NCBI GenBank assembly: GCA_900544995.1
Contig: UQXC01000032.1
Span: forward strand, 1 to 23,502
DNA length: 23,502 nucleotides
Direction: 5' to 3'
Source of the DNA: an uncultured Collinsella sp.
GTDB lineage: Bacteria; Actinomycetota; Coriobacteriia; Coriobacteriales; Coriobacteriaceae
Made by a program: the position numbers and the translations under genes. This document shows positions 7,337-17,400 of this stretch, one piece after another. The notes below the pieces were generated by a model that saw nothing but the letters and a program-made list of their open reading frames with translations, did not search any database and had not been told where the DNA came from. Every line of letters starts with the position of its first letter. The stretch's first letter is position 1.

Positions 7337-9253
7337 ATGGTCGCATTCGATCGCAACCCGCAAGACTTCAAGTATCTGCGCCTGCTGTCGAGACAGTTCC
7401 CCACCGAACAATCCGCATTTACCGAAATTATCAACCTCTCGGCCATCCTCAACCTACCCAAGGGCACCGAGCATTTTATGAGCGACGTGCATGGCGAGTA
7501 CGAAGCCTTTATGCACATCCTCAACAACTGCTCGGGCGTCGTGCGCGAGCATGTCGACGAGATCTTTGGCGATACGCTCTCCTTTGACGAGAAGGGCGAG
7601 CTGTGCACGCTCATCTACTACCCGCGCGAGAAGATCGACCTGGTCCGCAGCCAGCACAAGGACTCGCCCGCCTGGTACAAGACGATGCTTGACCAGCTTA
7701 TCATGGTCGCCCGCTCGCTTTCGAGCCGCTACACGCGCTCCAAGGTGCGTAAGGCCATCCCGCGCGACTACGCCTACATCATCGACGAGTTGTTGCACAC
7801 GCACCCGGACGAGAACAACTACCGCGTGCGCTATCACGAGCGCATCGTGGAGTCCATCCTGGAGACCGCCAGCGCCGACGACTTTATCGAGTCGCTCGCC
7901 TCGCTCATCAAGCGCCTGGCCGTTGACCACCTGCACCTGGTGGGCGACATCTTCGACCGCGGCGGCGGCGCGGCCAAGATTATGGACCGTCTGCTCACCT
8001 ACCATTCACTCGACATCCAGTGGGGCAACCACGACCTGCTGTGGATGGGCGCTGCGGCCGGTGAGCCCGCCTGCATCGCCACGGTGTTGCGCAACAACCT
8101 ACGCTACGACAACTACGAGATCCTGGAGAACGACTACGGCATCTCGCTGCGTGAGCTTGTCGCCTTTGCCGATGCCACCTACACCGCCGGTGAGTCCATC
8201 ACCCCGCTGATCAAGGCCATCAACGTGCTGCTCTTTAAGCTCGAGGGCCAGATTATCCAGCGCCACCCCGAGTTCGACATGACAGACCGCCTGTTACTCG
8301 ACAAGATCGAACACGACAACGGCACGGTCACGCTCGCCGACGGCAGCGTATGGCCGCTAACGACCAACGACTTCCCCACCGTCGATCCGGCGGACCCCTA
8401 TACGCTCACGCCCCAGGAGCAGCACATCATCGACAAGCTCGTGTCCGAGTTTGTCACCGCCGATCACCTGCATCGCCATATCGATTTCCTCTACACCCAC
8501 GGCTCGATGTACAAGGTCGCCAACGGCAACCTGCTCTTCCACGGCTGCGTTCCGCTCAACGAAGACGGCACCTTTAGCAGCATGAACTGCCTGGGCACCT
8601 GGCACGCTGGCCGCGATTATCTCGATTTTTGCGACCACATCGCCCGCCGCGCCTGGCGCGTGGGCGACCGTGATGCCCTCGACTGGATGTGGTACCTGTG
8701 GATTGGCTTTAACTCACCCGCCAGCGGACGCCTGGTGCGTACCTTTGAGCGCGCCTATATCGCCGATAAGAGCACCTGGGTCGAGCCGATGGATCCGTAC
8801 TTTACGCTTACCAAGTCGCCCTCGGTCTGCGATGACATCATGCGCGAGTTTGGCGTCGCGCCCATGGCATGCTCGCCGACCGGCCACATCATCAACGGCC
8901 ACACGCCCGTTAAAACCACCAAGGGCGAGCAGCCCATCCGCGCCGAGGGCAAGCTGTTGGTCATCGATGGCGGCTTCTGCCGCGCTTACCATCCCAAGAC
9001 GGGCATCGCCGGCTATACGCTCATCTCGAGCTCGCGCGGCTGCCGCCTCAAGTCGCACCGGGCCTTTACGACGGTTGCCGAGGCACTCACGCGCAACGTG
9101 GACATCGAAAGCGAGACCAACCGTTTTGACCAAGCGGACCGTCGCCGCATGGTGAGCGACACCGATACTGGCGCCAAGATCCGCAGCCAAATCCAAGACC
9201 TGCGTCAGCTGCTCGATGCATATAGAAACGGTGCTATCGAGGAGCGTGCCTAG
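7337..9253 (+). CDS. fbp: Fructose-1,6-bisphosphatase, class III
   Basis: Hydrolyses fructose 1,6-bisphosphate to fructose 6-phosphate in gluconeogenesis. The 638-residue protein is the usual length for the class III (Firmicutes-type) enzyme. It carries the calcineurin-like metallophosphatase motifs in order: SDVHGE (49-54), GDIFDRGGG (203-211), WGNHDLLWMG (229-238) and, late in the protein, NGHTPV, which together bind two metal ions. The ATG at 7337 has GGAAGGTG about 5 bases upstream; a longer frame from a TTG at 7292 would start inside the upstream palindrome and is rejected. The gene stands alone, divergent from degV, and is probably regulated through the 10-bp palindrome just upstream. 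Confidence 0.95.
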   Translation: MVAFDRNPQDFKYLRLLSRQFPTEQSAFTEIINLSAILNLPKGTEHFMSDVHGEYEAFMHILNNCSGVVREHVDEIFGDTLSFDEKGELCTLIYYPREKIDLVRSQHKDSPAWYKTMLDQLIMVARSLSSRYTRSKVRKAIPRDYAYIIDELLHTHPDENNYRVRYHERIVESILETASADDFIESLASLIKRLAVDHLHLVGDIFDRGGGAAKIMDRLLTYHSLDIQWGNHDLLWMGAAAGEPACIATVLRNNLRYDNYEILENDYGISLRELVAFADATYTAGESITPLIKAINVLLFKLEGQIIQRHPEFDMTDRLLLDKIEHDNGTVTLADGSVWPLTTNDFPTVDPADPYTLTPQEQHIIDKLVSEFVTADHLHRHIDFLYTHGSMYKVANGNLLFHGCVPLNEDGTFSSMNCLGTWHAGRDYLDFCDHIARRAWRVGDRDALDWMWYLWIGFNSPASGRLVRTFERAYIADKSTWVEPMDPYFTLTKSPSVCDDIMREFGVAPMACSPTGHIINGHTPVKTTKGEQPIRAEGKLLVIDGGFCRAYHPKTGIAGYTLISSSRGCRLKSHRAFTTVAEALTRNVDIESETNRFDQADRRRMVSDTDTGAKIRSQIQDLRQLLDAYRNGAIEERA

Positions 9254-9259
9254 CACCAC

Positions 9260-9314
9260 CCGCGGGGATTGGCTAAACTTGCTGAGTTTGTCATCCCCGC
9301 GGCGCTTCGGCGCC
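9260..9314. promoter_or_regulatory. Two overlapping hairpins before the first GtrA gene
   Basis: CCGCGGGGAT (9260-9269) pairs perfectly with ATCCCCGCGG (9293-9302). The last two bases of that arm also begin GGCGC-TTCG-GCGCC (9301-9314), a 5-bp stem with a UUCG tetraloop. The two structures share bases and are mutually competing. No T-tract follows, so they are more likely leader structures or an fbp 3' end than a terminator. The second ends 17 bases before the GtrA start. Confidence 0.45.
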
Positions 9315-9331
9315 AGCATAAGGCAGGTACC

Positions 9332-9727
9332 ATGCAAAAGCTCCTTGCACAGATCATGAAATTTGGCGTCGTCGGTGTCATTGCCACGGTTATCGACTTT
9401 GGCATTATGAATCTGCTCCACTACGGTCTGGGCCTCAACATCCTAATCGCCAACACCAGCGGCTTTATCATCTCACTCATCTTTAACTACCTCGCAAGCA
9501 TGAAGTACGTGTTTGCGCACAAGGAAGGCATGAGCCGCCGCCGCGAGTTCATCATCTTCGTCGTGCTGTCCGTGATCGGTTTGGTGCTCAACGACGGTAT
9601 CGTGCTGGCGCTCAACGCCGGTCTGGGGCTCGAGGCCAATATCGCCAAGATCTGCGCCACCGCGCTTGTCATGGTCTACAACTTTGTGACCCGAAAGATC
9701 TTCCTGGAGGGCGACGAGACCAAATAG
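9332..9727 (+). CDS. GtrA family membrane protein (copy 1)
   Basis: GtrA-like proteins are small four-helix membrane proteins thought to help move polyprenyl-linked sugars across the membrane for cell-surface glycosylation. The 131-residue product has four hydrophobic segments starting with FGVVGVIATVIDFGIMNLL. It carries the family block SMKYVFAHKEGMSRRREF between helices two and three, and a last helix followed by the basic TRKIF. The ATG at 9332 has AAGGCAGG about 5 bases upstream; the longer TTG-started frame (9269) would run through the hairpins. No glycosyltransferase lies next to it. It is a paralogue of the gene at 9947. Confidence 0.85.
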   Translation: MQKLLAQIMKFGVVGVIATVIDFGIMNLLHYGLGLNILIANTSGFIISLIFNYLASMKYVFAHKEGMSRRREFIIFVVLSVIGLVLNDGIVLALNAGLGLEANIAKICATALVMVYNFVTRKIFLEGDETK

Positions 9728-9753
9728 CTCGACACCCCTGCAGCATTACGGCG

Positions 9754-9793
9754 CCCACGGACGACGCGCACTCAGCGCAGTATCGTCCGTGGG
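9754..9793 (+). terminator. Strong hairpin after GtrA copy 1, terminator-like
   Basis: CCCACGGACGA (9754-9764) pairs perfectly over 11 bases with TCGTCCGTGGG (9783-9793), 26 bases after the stop codon. The sequence after it is GTGTCGCTCGTTT rather than a solid T-run, so termination may be inefficient or depend on other factors. Confidence 0.5.
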
Positions 9794-9810
9794 TGTCGCT
9801 CGTTTACGGG

Positions 9811-9849
9811 CAAATTTTCAACGTTTGCGGATTAGCTCTTGAAAATTTG
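9811..9849. repeat. 11-bp perfect AT-rich inverted repeat between the GtrA genes
   Basis: CAAATTTTCAA (9811-9821) and TTGAAAATTTG (9839-9849) are perfect inverted arms with a 17-base spacer. They lie about 100 bases before GtrA copy 2, in the 219-base gap 9728-9946. They may be an operator or a transcript-end structure. A possible -10 for copy 2 is TAAAGT at 9902-9907. Confidence 0.5.
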
Positions 9850-9946
9850 GCGAGTTCATATAGTTCTTGGCAAAGACCTTACGTTTCCCTTGTAAAAGCT
9901 CTAAAGTATCCTCTGCTCGATTCATCAACGCATTGGATGTGATTAC

Positions 9947-10354
9947 GTGCGCAAGGCGCTGGCACAACCTCATACCAAGCAGTTCCTCAAGTTTGCTGTC
10001 GTGGGTCTTATCTCCTTTGGCATCGACTGGGGCATGCTCATTGCGCTCGTCGAGCTGTTCCACCTCGACTTTTTGATGAGCACCACGGTTTCGTTTATCA
10101 CGTCCGTCGTGGTCAACTACTGGCTCAGCATGAAGTACGTGTTCGACCACCGCGAGGGCATGAGCCGCAAGCGCGAGTTCACGATCTTCACCATCCTGTC
10201 GGTGATCGGCCTGGGCCTCAACGACCTGTACATGTTTGTGGGCGTCACGTTTTTGAGCATCGGCTACCAGGCCATGAAGGCCATCGCCACGTTCCTCGTC
10301 ACCTGGTACAACTACTTCAGCCGCCGCTTCTTCCTCGAGGGCGCACGGTCGTAG
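9947..10354 (+). CDS. GtrA family membrane protein (copy 2)
   Basis: A 135-residue paralogue of the protein at 9332, with four hydrophobic segments and the shared block MKYVFDHREGMSRKREF, then FTILSVIGLGLND, nearly the same as LSVIGLVLND in copy 1. It presumably has the same lipid-linked sugar translocation role, possibly for a different sugar or as a partner subunit. The start is a GTG (9947): no ATG precedes the first helix, the next in-frame Met lies inside it, and the ribosome-binding site is weak (GGATGTG, about 5 bases upstream). It ends before a strong terminator and is separated from copy 1 by two palindromes, so the copies may be independently expressed. Confidence 0.83.
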   Translation: MRKALAQPHTKQFLKFAVVGLISFGIDWGMLIALVELFHLDFLMSTTVSFITSVVVNYWLSMKYVFDHREGMSRKREFTIFTILSVIGLGLNDLYMFVGVTFLSIGYQAMKAIATFLVTWYNYFSRRFFLEGARS

Positions 10355-10380
10355 TCGATTCACTATTTGCTTGAATGTAT

Positions 10381-10415
10381 AACCGGTTGGAATTCCCGTT
10401 CCAACCGGTTTTTTT
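10381..10415 (+). terminator. Strong intrinsic terminator after GtrA copy 2
   Basis: AACCGGTTGGAA (10381-10392) pairs perfectly with TTCCAACCGGTT (10399-10410) around a 6-base loop, followed by T's to 10415. The stop codon is 26 bases earlier. Textbook Rho-independent terminator. Confidence 0.92.
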
Positions 10416-10454
10416 GTTTACCGAGAGACCCGGTGGCCCAGTCCCATTCGCATC

Positions 10455-10494
10455 AAAAAACGGGCGGCCTGGATGTTTGTCCGAGCTGCCCGTT
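10455..10494 (-). terminator. Intrinsic terminator of the DUF4430 operon
   Basis: On the minus strand ACGGGCAGC (10493-10485) pairs with GCCGCCCGT (10468-10460), one mismatch, followed by a run of T's (complement of A's at 10455-10460). It lies 22 bases after the stop codon of the small DUF4430 gene and closes the two-gene riboswitch operon. Confidence 0.85.
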
Positions 10495-10515
10495 CCGTGC
10501 GTTATGTTGAGATCC

Positions 10516-11418
10516 CTAGCCTGTTACGTAATACCAGACGACGTTGTCGCCGTTGGAGAGAACGTAGTTGCTGCAGGCCGTCATGGGCGTCGAGCCGTTG
10601 ACAGAGTACATCCAACCGCTCGTGCCGCCATACTGCTTCTCGGCCAAACCGCCGATCGCGGCGACATACGTGCCGTACGATGAGCCGTGTGCGTTGACGG
10701 AAAGCCCGAGCGCGCATAGGGCGTCGTAGACGGTGGCACCTTCGTTAAAGGTATAGGTGCCGCCGGCGGACACAGGATTGCCCACGGCACTCGACGTAAC
10801 CGAGACCGACACAGTAACGTATCCAGACTCCTGCGAGCCACCCTGGCCGCCCGTGGAAGCGCCTCCGCCGTTAGAGGCCGTGGCCCCGCCAGACGACTGG
10901 CCACCGCCCGAAGAGGCACCGCCAGACGTGTTGGTCGTATCGGCAGCTCCGGTATTCTGAGAAACCGATGCTTCGCCAGACTTCTTGCCATCCTGCTCTT
11001 CGGACTTTTTGCCTTCCGAGTTTTTATCCGAGCTCTTGTTCGAAGACTCGGAATCGCCCTTGGCGTCACCCGAGTCCTTGGACTTATCTTTCGCATCGCC
11101 CGAAACCTTGGAATTCTTGGAGTCGGCCTTGCTAGAAGCAGCAGCCGAACCAGGCACCTTGGCATCATTGGCGACGACGCTCTCCCCCGTCACGGTCTGG
11201 ACGATCCAATCAATGGACCAGGCGCCGCTCTCGGAGGGGTGGACAAAGCCCAGCGATACGACGATCAACGCGATACAAACCGCGGTCAGAGCGCCAAGCA
11301 TCGCCTTGCGCCGCGGGGCGGACGCCGCCGAAGCGGCGCCCTTTTGCTTTGCATCGTCGAGCTGGATAAACGAGGAGTCGGGCTGCTGCCCGTTGGTCCC
11401 CTTGGGCTTATCGGGCAT
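10516..11418 (-). CDS. Membrane-anchored single-DUF4430 (transcobalamin-like) protein
   Basis: A 300-residue protein. After a charged cytoplasmic N-terminus ending PRRK comes one hydrophobic helix (about 39-59), so the rest should be outside the cell. Residues about 90-198 form a Ser/Lys/Gly/Asp-rich low-complexity spacer, long enough to cross part of the wall. The last ~100 residues are a DUF4430 domain: FNEGATVYDALCALG, GWMYSVNG and a final NGDNVVWYYVTG. DUF4430 is the fold of the C-terminal domain of transcobalamin and intrinsic factor. The ATG at 11418 has AAGGGTG 6 bases upstream and overlaps the end of the upstream gene by 11 bases, so translation is coupled. The GTG at 11427 is a weaker choice. 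Role inferred: surface cobalamin or corrinoid binding with its giant neighbour. Confidence 0.8.
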   Translation of the reverse strand: MPDKPKGTNGQQPDSSFIQLDDAKQKGAASAASAPRRKAMLGALTAVCIALIVVSLGFVHPSESGAWSIDWIVQTVTGESVVANDAKVPGSAAASSKADSKNSKVSGDAKDKSKDSGDAKGDSESSNKSSDKNSEGKKSEEQDGKKSGEASVSQNTGAADTTNTSGGASSGGGQSSGGATASNGGGASTGGQGGSQESGYVTVSVSVTSSAVGNPVSAGGTYTFNEGATVYDALCALGLSVNAHGSSYGTYVAAIGGLAEKQYGGTSGWMYSVNGSTPMTACSNYVLSNGDNVVWYYVTG

Positions 11419-14400
11419 TACCGTCACCCTTGCCGCGCTTGGTCAGCATGAAGACGGCGATGAGCGCGAGGCCGATCACGCCGGCCGCGATGCCGACAAT
11501 AGCGAGCGGGTTGAGGCCAGACTCCTGCGCGGAAGCCTCAGTGGACTTCTTGGCAGTGGTCGTGGAAGCGGATGCCTTGTCGGACTTGCCGTCCTTCTTG
11601 TCAGACTTCTTCTCGTCCTTCTTGTCGGACTTGTCGGAGTCCTTCTTGTCGGACTTGTTGTCCTTGGTCCCGCTCTTGGTCGACACCGTCGTCTTGGTCA
11701 CCGGCTTCTGACCCGGGGCGACAGCGCCACCCTTCGAGCCGGAGCCAGTGCCCGCGCCGGTACCAGCACCAGTGCCGGAGCCGCTGCCACCGTTAGAGCC
11801 AGAACCGCCATTGCCGTCAGGGTTAACGGCGTTCTTGGTCCACTTGGCATACAGCGTCATATCGGCCGTCACCGGCGTGCTGAAGTCATACGCCTCCGTG
11901 CAAGCCTCATCGGTGTACCAGCCACCGAAGGTGTAGCCCTCACGCGTCGGATCGGCAGGCTTAACCAGCTTGCCGTCGGCCGTAGTCTGGAAATCGACCT
12001 TGGAACCCTCGCCAGTCTCGAACGAGACCTTAACGCCACCATTCAGCTTGAACAACGTGCCGGAATCGTTGATGTAGTAGAGGTTGCCCTTGGCGTCGCA
12101 GGCAATCGGCGAGTCGCAGTAGTTGTTGTGTCCCGTTGCGCTAAACGCACCGGTCGCCTGCGCGTCACCCAGCTTGTAGCGATAGACACCGCCGCCCCAG
12201 GTGTAGTTCACATAGTCGGAAGTCGCACCGTAGTTAACCGTGAAGTAGACATACGTGCCATCTGCCTGGGCGCTCACGAGCGGTGCACCCTTGATGCCGC
12301 CGATGGGAAGCGCGGAGCCATCAGCAGACGAAACCAACGTCGTAGCAAAGTCATTATCAAGGTCGACAATCGCCAGCGCAGAGCCACCGGAAACCTCGCC
12401 GCCGACAATCAGCTTGTTGCCATACAGCGTAGGCATGCAGGCGCATCCCGTAAGACCCAGGTCGACGACGCGCTCTTCGGAAATGCGCGAAGCGGCATCC
12501 GCATCACGCGAACTACCGTCAGAAATCGCCAAAACGTGCAGCTTGCCATCGCGCGAAATCAGATAAGCATGGCTACCGTCGGCGGAGAGCACACAGGAGG
12601 AGTTAACGATAGCCCCAACGGAAACGCTTCCAAGCACAGCGCCCGAAGACTTGCTGAGCATCTCAACGGTACCGGCGCTGGTGGGAACCAGAATAAAGCC
12701 GTCACCCACGGTAGCGCCCGTCCAGTAATAACCCTCATCGGCGTTGACGTGCTGCCAGGAAACGGCACCGGTCAGGATATTGATGCGCGTCAGATGGCCG
12801 TTGTTATACACGCCCTTACCATAGTCGACATCAACGGTGCCGACATAGAGATAGTTGCCATCGACCGTCAGCTGAGAATTCGACTGAGCAGTTTTGCTCA
12901 CAGGGTCGGTAACCCAAACCGTCGTGAGCGTATCGGCCGTCAGAGCCTGGACCGCACCGCCATCGAGCGGGACGATGACCAAGCCGTTCGTATAAATCGG
13001 ACGCGTCGTGTAGCCAATCGCAGTCTTAAGATTCGACTCGGCCAGCACCTTGCCCGACTCGGCATCGATCTTAAGCAGGCGCTTGTTGACGGCGAGATAC
13101 ACATTGCCGTTTACGACAATCGGCTCGCTCGCGTTGGGGTACGTGGCGCCCGAATAGGCCTTCCAATCAAACGTCCAAGAGCTTGCCAGCGCGCCCGTAG
13201 GCGTGGACACGTTCTCGACCACCGCATTGGAATTGCCGCTCCAGTCGGCTTTCCAATCGGTCGGGCGCGAAGCGCTCGGATCAACTACGACTTCATCGGG
13301 ATTAGGAACGGTATCGCCAGCAGCATAAGCCCAGACGATCTTGTCACCCGACTTGAGCACATAGTCGCTATCGAGCTGAGACCCAGGAACGCCGTTGACA
13401 AAGAACGACCAAGCACCCGACAGCTCGGTGCCATCAAGCGGAGAGACAAGAGTGTGAACGCCCCAATAACCAAATTGGTCGTACATCTTGGACTTGACGC
13501 CAACGGCATCGAAGTAGGCAGCAGAGGCATCCTTGATCGTCGTGCCCTCGACAAACACCTGCATCGAAGGATCAGTCCAGCGCTGAGCCTTATCGTCCTT
13601 CTTGCCGATGATCTCCATCGAAACGGAGACCTGACCAGGCATGGTGCCGTCGGAGCCATAGACCCAAGCAATCTCGTCGCTTGCCTTAAGCGTATAGGCG
13701 CCCGCACCAACATCAACAGGCTTGCCATTGACAAAGAACTGCCAATATTTCCAGGTGTTTTCGTCAACCTTCTCGCTCGAGAGGGTCACGTTCTTTTCGA
13801 ACGGCGAGGTCAGCGACTCGAGATACCAGCCAAACGAGCTCTCCCCCGTTTTGGCGCCAATGCCAGACTTTTTAAAGATCTGCTCGGAAAGGTCAGCAGC
13901 GGTTGTTCCCTCGTCCACGAGAGCTGTCGTAGGCTGTGCCCACGTCTGCCGGGCGCCCGAAGCATCCTGGCCGATAACGGTGCAGCTTACCGAAAGCTGA
14001 TCGGCAGGAGCGGGGTCGTTGTACTTCGAGTAGTACCAGACGACGGAGTCGCCGGCCTTGAGCGTGTAGCCGCCGGCGCCGACCATGGAGGACTTGCCGT
14101 TGATGAACAGCTGCCAGTACGCTTCGGTCGTCGGGTCGTAGGCGAGCGTGCGGCCGGAGTCGAAGGGTGACGTGATCGAATTGAGCGCCCAGCCCCAGGA
14201 GCCGTTGGGGTCGTAGTCCGCCTTGAGGCCGGTCTGCTTGAAGAGCTGCTCGGAGAGGTCGGCCGCGGTCGAGCCCTTCTTCAGCGTAATGCTCTGAGCG
14301 GCGGCCCAGGTCTGCTGAGCACCCTTGGCGTCGGTGCCGACGACCGAACACGTCGCGGAAACCTGCGTGGAAACCGTGCCCGTGGGATCCTCGTACACGA

Positions 14401-17400
14401 GCTCGAGCGTGTCGCCATCGCTCGGGTAGTAGCCCGTGGCATAAGAGTTGGCAGCCTTGCCATTAATATCAAAACGCCAGTACTTATAGCCGGACGCCGT
14501 GTTTTCCATCGCGAGCGTCTGGGACTTATCGGGGTTCGTAACCGAATAGGGAACGCCGCCGTCCGTGCTATAGCTATAGCCGGCGTCGTCAAGCACCTTG
14601 GCAAAGATGTCCCAGGCAGACATTTTTTGGGTACTCGACCACTCAAACGAGGCCGTCGGCACCCAGTCCACAAGGTCATAGGACTGACCGACATCGTGCT
14701 TGCTTACGCCTACAACCCTGACGTTAACGGAAAGAGACTTTTCGTCGGAAGAATTAACGAGCCAAGCGGTGCTCTTGACATCGTTGTTGCCGGCGTTTGC
14801 CACGACATAGGCGTATTTGCCCTCAGCCGAGGCGGGAAGCGTGATCGCGCCGGTCGTTTCGTCGGCGCCAAACAGCTCGTGGGCATTTGTGCCCTCAGCG
14901 TCATCGGCGAGATACCAGCGGTAATCGACGAGGGAGCCCTCGGGGAGTGCCGTCTCGTAATCGCCCCAATCGCCCGTTGCCATGTAATTGGCAGTAGGGG
15001 TAAGCGTTCCGCCGACCTGTGCAAGGTTGCCGCTCGAAGCGACATTAACCGATGTCAGGGTATACGCCTTGGCATCTTCGCCCTTGACGATGGCATAACG
15101 CGTGGAGGCATAGTCGGTGTTGTAGCCACCGTCGACGATGCACTTGAGGTACTTGCCGACGTACTTTTGCGAAATTACGAACGACGGCCTGTGCGCGTTC
15201 TCATCCGTCAGCGTCGTGAACGGACCCTGGGCGCTATCGGCAATCTGCCACGTATACGTCAGTTGATCAGATGTAAGCTCGGCACCCTTTGTTCCTGCAG
15301 ACGTCTTCTCGAATGCAGTAACACCGATCTTTTCGCCACTCTTGTAGACAAACTTGGCGTCATCGCTCTGATCGCCGACGATCTTTTTGAGATACGCCAG
15401 GAACAGCTCGTGCGAGCCTGCGGCCTTAACGGCCACAGCAGTAGTCGCCTCTACGGTGTTATCGCCCGCAGTGGCCGACACGCTCACCCAGCGCTTGGCG
15501 TAGTCATCGGGAATCGTAAAGCTGCTGTCGGTTTTGCCCTCGACCACATGCCAGTCGGTCTTCGCATCAAACGCAGAGGAAGACGGGTCGACAGAGGACC
15601 AACGCCACGTGTAGGTAACGCCCTCGGTAACCGGCTCAGACGAGTAATCGACCGCCTTGTAGGCGCACGCCTCAATCGTAGAGCCAGTGTCCTTGGCGCC
15701 CTTGCTCGCATTGGTAAATGCAACTGAATCGAGCGTCGTCGCGCCCTTGGGCAGAATGCGGCCCGCCTTGGTCTCACAGCTATCGGAGCCGGGGATACCC
15801 TTCTTGGCCTTAGCGACCACCTTGAGGTAGCGGTTCGCGCACTCCTTGGTAACCGTGAAGGTATCACCAGTTGCAACCTGCTCGAACGTGCCGTCAGCAG
15901 AATCGGCCACCCACCAAGAAAAATCGACCTTGTCGGAGCCATAGAGGTCAGTCGGCGTGTCGTAGTTAAGGTAGTAGGCGGCAGCCTTAATCGTGTCACC
16001 GACGTTAGCGTTGGGGACGTTCTCATAATCGTCGCCAAATTCGGCGCCGTTATAGGCGAGAACGATGTGGCCTAACGCGATCTGGTCACTCGCGGCAACA
16101 GGACCCGGCGTATTGTAGCCAACAGACGCGGGCGTCCCGAAAGAGCTGCTCGGACCGTACAGCTCCTGGCCATCGCCGACAACCTTAACGCGAATGTACT
16201 TGCCCGCAAGCTGCGAGGCGAGTTCGTCCGTAATCGTTAGCGACTGGCCGGTCTGACCGGGAATCACCTGATAGGCAGAGTCCTCGGCATCGCGCGTATC
16301 GGACGCAAGCCACTGATAGGTCCAGCCACCCTGCGCCGCAATACGCTTATTGGGGACCGCTTCGCCGTCGTAGGCATTCGCCCAAAGTGTAGTGCCAGGG
16401 TTCAGTATCTCGGCCTTGACGGACGAATACGAGCTCGAATCGTCTGCCGAAGACTGGATGAGGACATAAGACTTTGCATCCAGGGCCGTCTTGGTAGGAA
16501 CGGGTGCCTTGATGGTGTTCGTCGCCGTCAGCTTTTGGTTGTTGGCGCCCTTGGTCGGGCCGTAGATGACGTTACCGCTTGCATCGGTAATGCGTACGCG
16601 CAGGCACTTGCCGTTAAGCTGAGTACGCAGGGCATCGTCCAAAACGATCGATGCGCCCGTCTGGCCCTCGACAGGAACAAATGCGGAATTGTCCGCATCG
16701 CTCTTGTTGCTGATGTCGGCAGCAAGCCACTGATAGGTGCAGCCCGAAGCGCTGGCGCGCTTGCTGGACGAAGTCCAAACATTCGCATAGAGCGTAGTAT
16801 TGCTCTGGATAAAAGCGGTGAAGTTAGAGCCAGCCCAACGAGAAGGCGACTGGCTTTTTCCGACGCTGACACCATTATTCGAGGAAAACGTATCAGCGGC
16901 ACGAGACGCGGCCTTGGCAACACTGGGCTCGCTGGCCACCGCAGTCGCGTCGCCGGTCTCGGCGGTGGTGTCAGACGCCTCGCTCGCCGGGGTGGCCGAA
17001 GCAGGGTCTGACGCAGCGGGGTCGTCCGATGCATCATCGCTCACGTTGTCAGGCGCGGCCGAACCCGTATCCCCAGTTTCGGAGGGGCCACCTGCAGCCG
17101 AATCGTTTGCGTCGGCAGCAGCCGCGGTAGTATCTGCAGCACCGTCCGGGGCCTGCGCGCCCTCGCTCGGCGTTGTGGCCTGAGCCACGGCCTCGGCAAT
17201 GCCCTCGGCGCCATCGGCCCACAGCTGGGCCGGTGTGGTGCCAAAGGCCATCGCGAAGGCCAGGAATGCCACCAGGCCGCGCTTGGCTACGCCGCGCGCG
17301 ATCGCCCCATGGCGACGCAACGAGGCGCGCTTGCGCTCGTCCTCAAACATATCCATTTGTCCCCCATTGTCTGTACTTGGAGCGTTGCCCTGAGGCTGCC

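Noticed and set aside
11408..11500. LPXTG sortase signal at the C-terminus of the giant protein
   Set aside because: The C-terminus has a hydrophobic helix and basic tail but no LPXTG-like motif before it, so a membrane anchor is the safer reading.
10985..14170. 1061-codon plus-strand open frame opposite the giant gene
   Set aside because: It is antisense to a protein with clear domains, its translation has no recognisable motif and is Arg/Val/Ala-rich as expected for the complement of GC-biased codons, and no ribosome-binding site supports it.
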